64,000 nucleotides of DNA from Pseudomonas sp. 30_B (GTDB lineage Bacteria; Pseudomonadota; Gammaproteobacteria; Pseudomonadales; Pseudomonadaceae): assembly GCF_017491605.1 (NCBI RefSeq), contig NZ_JAFGYY010000001.1:186001-250000 (forward strand), given 5' to 3'. Shown piece after piece: positions 8,773 through 19,918 of this stretch (position 1 is the first letter of the stretch; every line of letters begins with the position of its first letter). The position numbers and the translations under genes were made by a program. The notes beneath the pieces were generated by a model. The model was given only the letters and a program-made list of their open reading frames with translations. It was not told where the DNA came from and did not search any database.

Positions 8773-10167
8773 ATGAACGACATCACCGTCCCCGAGCAAT
8801 ACGACCTGCAAACCGCTTCCCTCAAGGTGCCGCCGCACTCGATCGAAGCCGAACAGGCGGTGCTGGGCGGCCTGATGCTCGACAACAATGCGTGGGAGCG
8901 GGTGTCGGACGCCGTGTCCGACGGCGACTTCTACCGCCATGACCATCGCCTGATCTTCCGTGCCGTGTACAAGCTCGCCGAGGGCAACCAGCCGATCGAC
9001 GTGGTGACCCTCTCCGAGATGCTCGAACGCGAGGGCCAGCTGTCCCAGGTGGGCGGCCTTGCCTACCTCGCCGAACTGGCGAAGAACACTCCTTCGGTGG
9101 CCAACATCAAGGCGTACGCGAACATCATCCGCGAGCGCGCCACGCTGCGGCAGCTGATCGGCATCAGCAGCGATATCGCCGACAGCGCCTTCAACCCGGA
9201 AGGGCGCAGCGCCAACGAAGTGCTCGACGAAGCCGAGCGCAAGATCTTCGAGATCGCCGAAGCGCGACCCAAGACCGGCGGCCCGGTGGGGATCAGCGAC
9301 ATTCTGGTCAAGACCATCGACCGCATCGACTACCTGTTCAACACCAGCGAGGCGCTGACCGGGATTTCCACCGGCTTCACCGACCTCGATGAAAAGACCA
9401 GCGGCCTGCAGCCCGCCGACCTGGTGATCGTCGCCGGCCGTCCGTCCATGGGTAAGACCACCTTCGCCATGAACCTGGTGGAGAACGCCCTGATGCGCAC
9501 CGACAAGGCGATCCTGGTGTACTCCCTGGAGATGCCCTCCGACTCCATCGTGATGCGTATGCTCGCGTCGCTCGGCCGCATCGACCAGACCAAGGTGCGT
9601 GCGGGCAAGCTGGATGACGAGGATTGGCCACGCCTGACCTCGGCGGTGAACCTGCTCAACGACCGCAAGCTGTTCATCGACGATACCGCCGGTATCTCGC
9701 CCTCGGAAATGCGTGCGCGGACCCGCCGCCTGGCCCGCGAACACGGCGAGATCGGCCTGATCATGGTCGACTACCTGCAGCTGATGCAGATTCCCGGTTC
9801 CGCCGGCGACAACCGTACCAACGAGATTTCCGAGATTTCCCGCTCGCTCAAGGCGCTGGCCAAGGAATTCAACTGCCCGGTGGTGGCGCTCTCCCAGCTC
9901 AACCGCTCGCTGGAACAGCGCCCCAACAAACGCCCGGTGAACTCGGACCTGCGTGAATCCGGAGCGATCGAGCAGGACGCCGACGTGATCATGTTCGTCT
10001 ACCGCGACGAGGTGTATCACCCGGAGACCGAGTTCAAGGGCGTCGCCGAAATCATCATCGGCAAGCAGCGTAACGGCCCCATCGGCACCGTGCGCGTGGC
10101 CTTCCTCGGTCGCTACAGCCGCTTCGAGAACCTCGCGCCCGGCATGTACAACTTCGAAGACGAGTGA
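8773..10167 (+). CDS. dnaB: Replicative DNA helicase DnaB
   Basis: DnaB is the hexameric 5'-to-3' helicase of the replication fork. The 464-residue protein has the N-terminal DnaB domain (PPHSIEAEQAVLGGLMLDN). Its RecA-like domain carries Walker A GRPSMGKTT near residue 220, Walker B LIMVDYLQLM near 332, and the arginine-finger region (DLRESGAIEQDAD) near 393. No intein insertion is present, unlike some dnaB genes. Length and order are standard. It is followed by a terminator and alr. Confidence 0.98.
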   Translation: MNDITVPEQYDLQTASLKVPPHSIEAEQAVLGGLMLDNNAWERVSDAVSDGDFYRHDHRLIFRAVYKLAEGNQPIDVVTLSEMLEREGQLSQVGGLAYLAELAKNTPSVANIKAYANIIRERATLRQLIGISSDIADSAFNPEGRSANEVLDEAERKIFEIAEARPKTGGPVGISDILVKTIDRIDYLFNTSEALTGISTGFTDLDEKTSGLQPADLVIVAGRPSMGKTTFAMNLVENALMRTDKAILVYSLEMPSDSIVMRMLASLGRIDQTKVRAGKLDDEDWPRLTSAVNLLNDRKLFIDDTAGISPSEMRARTRRLAREHGEIGLIMVDYLQLMQIPGSAGDNRTNEISEISRSLKALAKEFNCPVVALSQLNRSLEQRPNKRPVNSDLRESGAIEQDADVIMFVYRDEVYHPETEFKGVAEIIIGKQRNGPIGTVRVAFLGRYSRFENLAPGMYNFEDE

Positions 10168-10190
10168 CCTGGCCACATATCGCATGACGG

Positions 10191-10224
10191 ACGGGCGTCT
10201 TAAAATGGACGCCCGTTTCTTTTT
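10191..10224 (+). terminator. Intrinsic terminator after dnaB
   Basis: The stem ACGGGCGTC / GACGCCCGT with an 8-base loop is followed by TTCTTTTTC. It lies between dnaB and alr, within about 12 bases of the alr start. Confidence 0.8.
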
Positions 10225-10235
10225 CAGAGTCCGCC

Positions 10236-11312
10236 ATGCGCCCGCTCGTCGCTACCGTCGATCTTTCCGCCATCCGCCACAACTACGCCGTCGCCAAGCG
10301 CTGCGCGCCGGGCCGCCAGGCGTTCGCGGTGGTCAAGGCGAATGCCTACGGGCATGGTGCGCGGGAGGTGGTCAGCAGCCTGCACGACGAGGCCGATGGC
10401 TTTGCCGTGGCCTGCCTGGAGGAGGCCGCGGAAGTACGCGCGCTGCACGCTGATGCCCGCATCCTGCTGCTGGAAGGCTGCTTCGAACCGAACGAATACC
10501 TGATCGCCGAGCAGCTGCGCCTGGATGTGGCGGTGCAGGGGCCGGAGCAGGCCCTGGCACTGCTCGCCGCGCAACTGCCGAGCGCGTTGAACGTCTGGAT
10601 GAAGCTGGATTCCGGCATGCACCGCCTGGGCTTCTCGCCGGAGGCACTGCGTGACTGGCACCCGCGTTTGCGCCAGGCGCCGCAAGTGGCCGAGCTGAAC
10701 CTGATGAGCCACTTCGCCAACGCCGACCTGCGCGGTGACGACCTGACCGAAGACCAGGTGGCCTGCTTCCTCAGTGTGCTCGACCTGGACTTCGACCTGC
10801 GCTCCCTGGCCAATTCGGCCGCCGTGCTGACCATTCCTGCCGCCCACATGGACTGGATTCGCCCCGGCATCATGCTGTACGGCGCCACGCCCTTCGCCGA
10901 CATCGGCGCGGCCGATCTGGGCCTGCGCCCGGCGATGAGCCTGGAAGCACAGTTGATCGCCGTGCGTGAGGTGCAGGTGGGGGAAAGCGTCGGTTATGGC
11001 GCGGCCTGGGTGGCGCAGCGCCCGTCGCGCATCGGCACGGTGAGCTGCGGCTACGCCGACGGTTACCCGCGTCATGCGCCGAGCGGAACCCCGGTGCTGG
11101 TGCGCGGACAGCGAGTGCCGCTGGCGGGGCGGGTGTCGATGGACATGCTGGCTGTGGACCTCACCGATCTGCCCGATGCCGCAGTCGGCGATCCGGTCGA
11201 GCTGTGGGGGGCGAATCTCCCGGTGGACGAGGTGGCGAGCCACGCCGGGACCATCGGCTACGAGCTGCTGACCAAGGTCACCGTTCGCGTACCGCGCCGC
11301 TACCGCAGCTGA
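10236..11312 (+). CDS. alr: Alanine racemase
   Basis: The PLP-dependent racemase makes D-alanine for peptidoglycan. The 358-residue protein has the PLP lysine in VVKANAYGHG (Lys34) and the catalytic tyrosine in ESVGYGAAW near residue 253. It also has the fold-type III signature MKLDSGMHRLGF and the C-terminal VSMDMLAVDL motif. The start is ATG in a CCGCCATGCGCCC context with no strong Shine-Dalgarno. Its position after dnaB points to the biosynthetic paralogue rather than catabolic dadX. Confidence 0.95.
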   Translation: MRPLVATVDLSAIRHNYAVAKRCAPGRQAFAVVKANAYGHGAREVVSSLHDEADGFAVACLEEAAEVRALHADARILLLEGCFEPNEYLIAEQLRLDVAVQGPEQALALLAAQLPSALNVWMKLDSGMHRLGFSPEALRDWHPRLRQAPQVAELNLMSHFANADLRGDDLTEDQVACFLSVLDLDFDLRSLANSAAVLTIPAAHMDWIRPGIMLYGATPFADIGAADLGLRPAMSLEAQLIAVREVQVGESVGYGAAWVAQRPSRIGTVSCGYADGYPRHAPSGTPVLVRGQRVPLAGRVSMDMLAVDLTDLPDAAVGDPVELWGANLPVDEVASHAGTIGYELLTKVTVRVPRRYRS

Positions 11313-13184
11313 TCAGACGCGGTCCTCCGAGGTCTGGCTGCTGTCCTGCCAGAGTTCGCTGCCTTCGCCGGCACCTTCGTTGGCGATGGCATAGCTCGCC
11401 CGGCCATTGCCCTTCACGTCGTACAGCGCCTGGTCGGCGGCCTTGTACAGCTTGCTGAACTGCATCGCGTGGCTGGGATAGATGGCGACGCCGATGCTGG
11501 GGGTGATGCGCAGTTCGAGCGTGTCGAACTGCACCGGGCGCGACAGCTCGTTGAGCAGGCGTCGGGCGATTTCGCGGGCGTGGCCTTCGGCGTCCGGGCC
11601 GGCAATCAGGGCGGCGAACTCATCACCACCCAGCCGCGCCACGCAATCGCTGGCGCGCACGCATTGGCGCAGGCGGTGCCCGACGCTCTGCAGCATGAAG
11701 TCGCCGGCATCGTGGCCGTGGGTGTCGTTGATCGGTTTGAAGTGATCGAGGTCGATCAGCATCAGCGCCAGGGTCTCGCCGTTCTGCTGGGCGCGCTCCA
11801 GCGCCTGTTCGGCGTGCTCCACCAGGAAGCGGCGGTTGGGCAGGCTGGTCAGGGGGTCGTAGTGCGCAGCGTGTTGCAGCTGGGCTTCTCGTTCACGCAG
11901 CAGCTGGTTGCTCTGGGTCAGTTCGGCGGTGCGTTCGGCGACGGCCTTGGCCAGGTCCTGCTGCGCGCTCTGCATCATGGAGAGGCGCGCGTTCTTTTCC
12001 CGGTTGGCCTGTTCCACGGCCTGCGCACGTTCGCGCTTGAGGCTGCGGATGCGCGAGGTGAGGGCGAAGGAGAAGAGCACCGACTCCATGGCGACGGCGA
12101 TCGGGAAGATGTAGGTGGTCGTCGGTTGCGGTTGCACCACGGCCAGGGCGCGCATCACCGAGATGCTCACGCTGCCGAGCACCAGGCCGAAGCCGAGCAG
12201 GTACAGGAAGGCGGGCAAGGAGCCCTGGCGCCAGCGCGTCAGCGCCGCACCCAGGGCAGCCGGTACGCCGATAAGGGTGACCACCACCAGCATCCAGCTG
12301 GCGGCGCCGCGCAGCTGCAGTGCGCCGAGGAGGATGGTGAGCAGGTACAAGACACAGTTCAGGTTCAGCAGGTGGTGCGCCCAGCGCACGTGCCGGCGGG
12401 TCTGCAGCAGGGTGATGGTGAAGCGGTGCACGCACAGCCCCCAGAGCGAGGGCAGGGTGATGCGGTCCAGCCACCAGGGCACGGCGTGCTCGGGCCAGAG
12501 GTACTTGAAACCGTGGCCGGTCATGCCGAGGCTGAACAGCAGCGCCGCGGCGGTGGTCAGTACGTACCAGAGATAGGCACGGTCGTGCAGGGTCAGCAGG
12601 ATGAACAGGTTGTACAACAGCAGCGCGGTGATCAGGCCGTAGACCACGCCAAGGAACAGGTTGGTGTCGGCGCGGTGGTCCTGCAGGTCGTCCAGTGACC
12701 AGACGCGCAGCGGGAAGGAGTTGCCGGCGGGATCATAGGTGCGCAGGTAGAGCCGCAGCGGTCCGGCGCCCTCGGGCAGGTGGAATACCGGACGCCGGTA
12801 GCCACGGTCGCGGCCGGCGGAGAAGGGCACCGATTCGCCGGATAGGCGTTCGACGTAGCGCCCCTGTTCGTCGGGCAGGTACAGGCGCAGGTCCTTGAGG
12901 TTGACCGCGTCCACTTCCAGCCACCAGCCGCCGGGCGGCGTCTGCCGGCGGTCGAGGTCCAGGCGCAGCCACCAGGCGCTGGAACTCTGGCCGACACTGG
13001 TGCGGCCATTGGCCGGAACGAAGTCGCGGCTGCGCTGCACCTCGTCGAACGGCATCCCGCCGCTGCGATCCTCGAGGAGTTCCAGGCTGCCATTGAGCCA
13101 GGTGCCACTGGCATGTGAGTCCAGCTCGACTGCGGCGGCCTGGCCGACCAGCAGCGCGAGCACCAGCACGAAAACATGACGCAC
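11313..13184 (-). CDS. Diguanylate cyclase with 7TMR-DISM sensor
   Basis: This enzyme would make cyclic di-GMP at the inner membrane in response to an extracytoplasmic signal. A signal-like N-terminus (MRHVFVLVLALLVGQAAA) precedes a periplasmic DISMED2-type beta domain (about 25-165). A seven-helix DISM membrane block (about 180-380), a coiled linker and a GGDEF domain (about 440-600) follow. The active site is intact (GGDEF in ARLGGDEFAALIAG). RASD five residues before it is an RxxD inhibitory I-site, so product feedback is expected. I chose the GTG at 13184 because AGGGAG lies 8 bases upstream. It ends immediately after alr, convergently. Confidence 0.93.
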   Translation of the reverse strand: MRHVFVLVLALLVGQAAAVELDSHASGTWLNGSLELLEDRSGGMPFDEVQRSRDFVPANGRTSVGQSSSAWWLRLDLDRRQTPPGGWWLEVDAVNLKDLRLYLPDEQGRYVERLSGESVPFSAGRDRGYRRPVFHLPEGAGPLRLYLRTYDPAGNSFPLRVWSLDDLQDHRADTNLFLGVVYGLITALLLYNLFILLTLHDRAYLWYVLTTAAALLFSLGMTGHGFKYLWPEHAVPWWLDRITLPSLWGLCVHRFTITLLQTRRHVRWAHHLLNLNCVLYLLTILLGALQLRGAASWMLVVVTLIGVPAALGAALTRWRQGSLPAFLYLLGFGLVLGSVSISVMRALAVVQPQPTTTYIFPIAVAMESVLFSFALTSRIRSLKRERAQAVEQANREKNARLSMMQSAQQDLAKAVAERTAELTQSNQLLREREAQLQHAAHYDPLTSLPNRRFLVEHAEQALERAQQNGETLALMLIDLDHFKPINDTHGHDAGDFMLQSVGHRLRQCVRASDCVARLGGDEFAALIAGPDAEGHAREIARRLLNELSRPVQFDTLELRITPSIGVAIYPSHAMQFSKLYKAADQALYDVKGNGRASYAIANEGAGEGSELWQDSSQTSEDRV

Positions 13185-13382
13185 GGCACGCACTCCCTGT
13201 GCCTTGGGGGTATCCCGGCACCTACTGCGGATAGTGGCTGGAGTATAGCCATATGATGGCACTGGCGAGCGAACACCCGCCGGTTAAATCTGAGTTCACT
13301 GGTCGGATTTGTACACTTTTTGTGCTATATTTCGCGCCCGCGTTTTTCCGCGATACCTATTCGAGATACCCCGGTGCCCGTG

Positions 13383-15638
<2,256 letters not shown>

Positions 15639-15663
15639 TCCTGAGCTTCGCCGCGTGATGCAG

Positions 15664-15695
15664 ACAGGCCCCGCTATTGCGGGGCCTGTCTATTT
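15664..15695 (+). terminator. Terminator hairpin after the YgiQ gene
   Basis: The stem ACAGGCCCCG / CGGGGCCTGT with a short loop is followed by CTATTT. A second GC-rich hairpin (GCCCGCG / CGCGGGTTTTC) follows at about 15726-15747. Confidence 0.7.
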
Positions 15696-15825
15696 CGGGG
15701 GTGGCCAACCGGTCGCCGCGCTGTAGCCCGCGAATGGCGCGGGTTTTCTGCTTCCGGGGCTACCCACGGAAATTACTTGGCACTATAGTTCCAGAATCAT
15801 AAGAACAAGACTGGAGTGCCCCGCC

Positions 15826-17070
15826 ATGCGTCTCGCTTGCTTGTCCCTGATTGCCGTCTCCGTCGCCCTGGCCGCCTGCGGTGATGGTGAGAAAACCGCC
15901 GCCGTCAGCACTGACTTTCAGAAAGACCTGCAGGCACGCCTGATCAAGGCCAAGGCCGGCGACGTCATCGACATCCCGGCGGGGACCTACCACCTCGACC
16001 GCAGCCTGAGCCTGAAAGTGGACGGCGTGACCATTCGCGGCGCCGGCATGGACAAGACCATCCTCAACTTCAAGAACCAGAAGGCTGGCGCCGAAGGCCT
16101 GTTCGTCGACGCCTCCGATTTCACCCTCGAAAACCTCGCCATCGAGGACACCAAGGGCGACGGCCTGAAGGTCATCGGCGGCAAGAACATCGTCATCCGC
16201 AACATCCGCACCGAATGGACCAACGGCGCCTCCACCGACAACGGCGGCTACGGCATCTACCCGGTACAGACCGAGAACACCCTGCTCGAAGGCAACGTCG
16301 CCATCGGCGCCTCCGACTCGGGCATCTACGTCGGCCAGTCGCGCAACGTGGTGGTGCGCAACAACCGCGCCGAGCGCAACGTCGCCGGCATCGAGATCGA
16401 GAACACCATCGGCGCCGACGTCTACAACAACGTCGCCACCGACAACACCGGCGGCATCCTCGTGTTCAACATGCCCAACCTGCAGCAGCCGGGGCGCGGC
16501 ACCCGGGTCTTCAACAACGACGTGCAGGGCAACAACCACGACAACTTCGGTCACAAGGGCACGCCGGTGGCCAGCGTGCCGGCCGGCTCCGGTGTGGTGG
16601 TGAACTCCAACGACGACGTGGAGATCTTCGACAACAAGATCGGCAACCACAAAACCGCCAACGTCATCATCAGCAGCTACTTCAGCACCAACTATTCGGA
16701 CAAGGCGACCCAGCCGAACTTCGACCCCTACCCCGAAGGCATCTACATCCACGGCAACACCTTCGGCCCCGGCGGCGACAGCCCCGACCACATGGAGCTC
16801 AAGGCGCTGAAGGTCGCCAAGTTCGGCCTCAACGGCCGCCTGCCGGACATCCTCTGGGACGGCTACTTCAACTCGAAGAAACTGGTCGACGGCAAGCTGC
16901 CCGAGGCGCTGTCGATCTGCATCGACAATGGCAACGCCGGCATCGTCAACGTCGATGGTCCCAACGGCTACAAGAACATCAGCACCGACATGAGCGTGCA
17001 CCAGTGCAAGCTCCAGCCATTGCCGAAGATCGAGCAGGCCGGCCTGGGCGAGAAGGGCGGCAAGGCATGA
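15826..17070 (+). CDS. Parallel beta-helix repeat lipoprotein (TIGR03805-like)
   Basis: This is a predicted lipoprotein of 414 residues: the signal sequence MRLACLSLIAVSVALAAC carries a lipobox with Cys18. The rest is a right-handed parallel beta-helix, with many spaced short strands bearing V.I/N.I patterns (for example GVTIRGAGMDKTILNF and NTLLEGNVAIGASDSGIYVG). I recognise the family as one usually encoded next to a diheme cytochrome lipoprotein, as here: the downstream gene overlaps by four bases. Such folds often bind or cleave polysaccharides, but I see no proven catalytic residues and the substrate is unknown. An AAGAACAA run lies just before the ribosome-binding site. Confidence 0.88.
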   Translation: MRLACLSLIAVSVALAACGDGEKTAAVSTDFQKDLQARLIKAKAGDVIDIPAGTYHLDRSLSLKVDGVTIRGAGMDKTILNFKNQKAGAEGLFVDASDFTLENLAIEDTKGDGLKVIGGKNIVIRNIRTEWTNGASTDNGGYGIYPVQTENTLLEGNVAIGASDSGIYVGQSRNVVVRNNRAERNVAGIEIENTIGADVYNNVATDNTGGILVFNMPNLQQPGRGTRVFNNDVQGNNHDNFGHKGTPVASVPAGSGVVVNSNDDVEIFDNKIGNHKTANVIISSYFSTNYSDKATQPNFDPYPEGIYIHGNTFGPGGDSPDHMELKALKVAKFGLNGRLPDILWDGYFNSKKLVDGKLPEALSICIDNGNAGIVNVDGPNGYKNISTDMSVHQCKLQPLPKIEQAGLGEKGGKA

Positions 17071-18191
17071 CCAGACACGCTTCGTTCCTGTTGTCGCTCG
17101 CCCTGGCCGTTGGGTTGGCCGGGTGCGGGCAGGAGAGCAAGCCGCGTTATCAACCCGAGGGTGACGACTACCCCGCCAAGCTCAGTGGCTGGGGCATGCT
17201 GCACCTGGCGGACGGCCACCTGGCGCCGGCCGCCGAAGTGCTGCCCTATGACCTGAATACCCCGCTGTTCACCGACTACGCGCACAAGCTGCGCACCGTC
17301 TGGATGCCGGAAGGGCAGTCCGCGCAGTATGCCGAGGATCGCTTCGATTACCCCGTTGGCACCGTACTGACCAAGACCTTCTATTACCCGAAAGACGCCC
17401 AGGGCAACCTGCTGCAGAACAGCCAGGACGACCGCGACCCCAAGGCCGGGCTCGACCTCGCCAAGGTTCGCCTGGTGGAGACCCGCGTGCTGGTGCGGCA
17501 GAAGGATGGCTGGACCGCGTTGCCCTACGTCTGGGACAAGGACCAGCGCGAGGCGCGTCTGGAGCTGGCCGGCGACACGCAGGCGCTGGAGCTGACCGGG
17601 GAGGGCGGCAGGAAGGCCGCCTTCAGTTACATGGTCCCCGATGCCAACCAGTGCTCCGAATGCCATGCCGAGCAGAAGGGCGCGGGCATCGCCCCGCTGG
17701 GGCCCAAGGCGCGCCACCTGAACCGGGACTTCGTCTACGCAGGCGGCAACGAAAACCAGCTGCAGCACTGGCAGGCGCGCGGCTTCCTCAAGGGCCTGCC
17801 GGCGCTGGCGCAGGTGCCGCAGAACGCGTTGTGGGGTCATCCGCGCGCCGGTGAGGATCTGGAAAAACAGGCGCGCAGCTATCTCGATGCCAACTGCTCG
17901 CACTGCCACAACCCCAAAGGCGCGGCGCGAACCTCGGGCCTGTACCTCGACCCGCACACGCCGGTCTCCATCGCCTACGGTGTCTGCAAACCGCCGGTGG
18001 CGGCGGGTGGCGGCACCGGTGGGCGGCTGGAAGACATCCATCCCGGCAGCCCGGAGAAGTCGGTGCTCAGCTACCGCGTCGGCAGCGACAAACCCGGCGA
18101 CATGATGCCCGAGCTGGGCCGTGGCCTCGTGCATCGCGAGGGCCTGGAAATGCTCAATCGCTGGATCAGCTCACTGCCCGGCGACTGCTGA
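17067..18191 (+). CDS. Diheme c-type cytochrome lipoprotein (SO2930 / TIGR03806-like)
   Basis: This 374-residue protein has a lipoprotein signal (MTRHASFLLSLALAVGLAGC) and two heme c attachment motifs: CSECH at residues 196-200 and CSHCH at 277-281. The N-terminal half is rich in beta strands (LNTPLFTDYAHKLRTVW). It should sit in the periplasm or on the outer membrane and carry electrons. It is translationally coupled to the beta-helix lipoprotein, so the two probably act together in an uncharacterised surface oxidation or binding process. Partner dehydrogenase and substrate are unknown. Confidence 0.9.
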   Translation: MTRHASFLLSLALAVGLAGCGQESKPRYQPEGDDYPAKLSGWGMLHLADGHLAPAAEVLPYDLNTPLFTDYAHKLRTVWMPEGQSAQYAEDRFDYPVGTVLTKTFYYPKDAQGNLLQNSQDDRDPKAGLDLAKVRLVETRVLVRQKDGWTALPYVWDKDQREARLELAGDTQALELTGEGGRKAAFSYMVPDANQCSECHAEQKGAGIAPLGPKARHLNRDFVYAGGNENQLQHWQARGFLKGLPALAQVPQNALWGHPRAGEDLEKQARSYLDANCSHCHNPKGAARTSGLYLDPHTPVSIAYGVCKPPVAAGGGTGGRLEDIHPGSPEKSVLSYRVGSDKPGDMMPELGRGLVHREGLEMLNRWISSLPGDC

Positions 18192-18299
18192 AGGAAGGGG
18201 CCGAAGCCCGCCAGGGCTCTGGGCTGCGCGTTGCGGCGAGCAAACGGCTGGGGCCGTGCTAGCTTTCATCTGGTCCCTTTCTCTCGCAGGTGCGCTTCC

Positions 18300-19145
18300 A
18301 TGGAAGATACGAACATCATCAATGTGGGTACGGAGAAGATCAACGCGCTGTGGGCGACGGTTTCGCAGTACGCATTCGCCTTCGGTATCAAGATTCTCGC
18401 GGCCATCGCCTTCTGGGTGATCGGCCGATGGCTGATCGGCATGGCCGTGAGCATGGTGGAAAAAGCGCTCTCCCGGCAGAGCGTGGACCCGACGGTACTG
18501 CGCTACGTCGGCTCCTTCATCACGGTCACCCTGAACATCCTCCTGGTGATCGGCATCCTCGGCTATTTCGGTGTGCAGACCACCAGCATCGCCGCCCTCA
18601 TCGCAGCGGCCGGCGTCGCCATCGGCATGGCCTGGTCCGGCCTGCTGGCGAACCTCGCAGCGGGTGGCTTCATCATCGTGTTGCGGCCATTCAAGGTGGG
18701 CGACTTCATCACCGCCGGCGGCGTTACCGGGACGGTCAAGGAGATCGGCCTGTTCGTCACCGCGATCAACACCCCGGACAACGTGCTGACCCTGGTAGGC
18801 AACAACAAGATTTTCGGCGACACCATCCAGAACTACAGCCACAACCCCTTCCGCCGCGTTGAGCTGAAGGCCCAGCTGTCCGGCGCGGCGGACTACCAGG
18901 CCGCGATTGCCGTGCTCAAGCAGCGCATCGCGGCAATTCCCAATGTACTGAGCGACCCGCCGGTGGACGTGGAGATCCTCGAATTCAACCTGGTCGGCCC
19001 GGTGCTGGCGGTGCGTCCGTATTGCCATAACGACAGCTACTGGCAGGTCTACTTCGACACCAATCGCACCATCAAGGACGCCCTGGGCACCGATTTCCCG
19101 GCGCCGATGCCGGCGCAGACGGTGATCGTGCAGCAGACTCAGTAA
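18300..19145 (+). CDS. Small-conductance mechanosensitive channel, MscS family
   Basis: An inner-membrane channel of 281 residues that opens on membrane tension and protects against hypo-osmotic shock. Three membrane segments lie near 22-45, 62-85 and 92-115. The pore-lining third helix is glycine/alanine-rich (AALIAAAGVAIGMAWSGLLANLAAG), followed by the MscS beta domain (RPFKVGDFITAGGVTGTVKEI) and a mixed C-terminal domain. Length matches E. coli MscS. A strong terminator follows at 19168. Confidence 0.95.
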   Translation: MEDTNIINVGTEKINALWATVSQYAFAFGIKILAAIAFWVIGRWLIGMAVSMVEKALSRQSVDPTVLRYVGSFITVTLNILLVIGILGYFGVQTTSIAALIAAAGVAIGMAWSGLLANLAAGGFIIVLRPFKVGDFITAGGVTGTVKEIGLFVTAINTPDNVLTLVGNNKIFGDTIQNYSHNPFRRVELKAQLSGAADYQAAIAVLKQRIAAIPNVLSDPPVDVEILEFNLVGPVLAVRPYCHNDSYWQVYFDTNRTIKDALGTDFPAPMPAQTVIVQQTQ

Positions 19146-19167
19146 GCGTTCGATTCAATCCCTTGTG

Positions 19168-19192
19168 CCGCCCCTATGGGGCGGTTTTTTTA
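19168..19192 (+). terminator. Strong intrinsic terminator after mscS-like gene
   Basis: The stem CCGCCCC / GGGGCGG with a TAT loop is followed by TTTTTTT. Confidence 0.9.
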
Positions 19193-19395
19193 TGTCCAGC
19201 GCTTCCCCGTTCCAACCACCGACATGGGGAATGCGGACTCGGTCTTCCCGTACCGATCTTTCCGCTCGATGAGATTTGTTTTTCACGCGACACGGACAAA
19301 TCACCCTCAAACGACATCCTCGTCTGACTGACCCGAGCTGCCTTGCCGTCGCAGGCTACCTGCATCCGGTGATTCACCCTGTGCGAGGGACAGCC

Positions 19396-19908
19396 ATGAA
19401 GGACGCGCTCGGTTTCAGCCTGATCGAGGTATTGGTGGCGGTCGTGCTGACCTGCATCGGGATACTGGGGATGGTCGCCCTGCAGGGGCGCGCGCTGCAG
19501 TACATCCAGGATTCGGCGCAGCGCAATACGGCGGCCGCGCTGGCCAATGACCTGGTGGAGATGATTCGCCTGGGGAGCGGTGGCCAGGCGGTTCCGTCGG
19601 GCTATCTCAAGACGGCCGGTGCGAGCTTCCCCGGTGCACCTACTACCTGCGCGAACACCCCCGATGCCGCTGACCAGCAACTGGCGTGCTGGGCACAGCG
19701 GGCGAGTGCGTTGTTGCCGGGCGCCAGGGAATTGCTGGTCGATGAGTTCCATGTCTGTCGATCGGCCGGGGAAAACCGTTGCACCGCTACGGGGGAGCTG
19801 CTGGAGATCCAACTGGCCTGGACGGTCAGGCCAGGAGAGTGCCTGGATGCCAAGGCCGACAATCCGGCGGAGCCGATCTGCCGCTATCGATTGCGTACCC
19901 GGATCTAG
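19396..19908 (+). CDS. pilV: Type IV pilus minor pilin PilV
   Basis: This 170-residue prepilin-like protein has a short leader ending in Gly and a type IV pilin helix (GFSLIEVLVAVVLTCIG), to be cleaved by PilD before Phe. Minor pilins PilV/W/X/E prime pilus assembly and hold PilY1 at the tip. I chose the ATG at 19396 because it gives a leader of normal length; an in-frame upstream extension lacks such a signal. It is the first gene of a five-gene run and sits 11 bases before pilW. The ~200 bases upstream (19193-19395) hold no other gene that I can see. Confidence 0.9.
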   Translation: MKDALGFSLIEVLVAVVLTCIGILGMVALQGRALQYIQDSAQRNTAAALANDLVEMIRLGSGGQAVPSGYLKTAGASFPGAPTTCANTPDAADQQLACWAQRASALLPGARELLVDEFHVCRSAGENRCTATGELLEIQLAWTVRPGECLDAKADNPAEPICRYRLRTRI

Positions 19909-19918
19909 GAGGCGAGCC

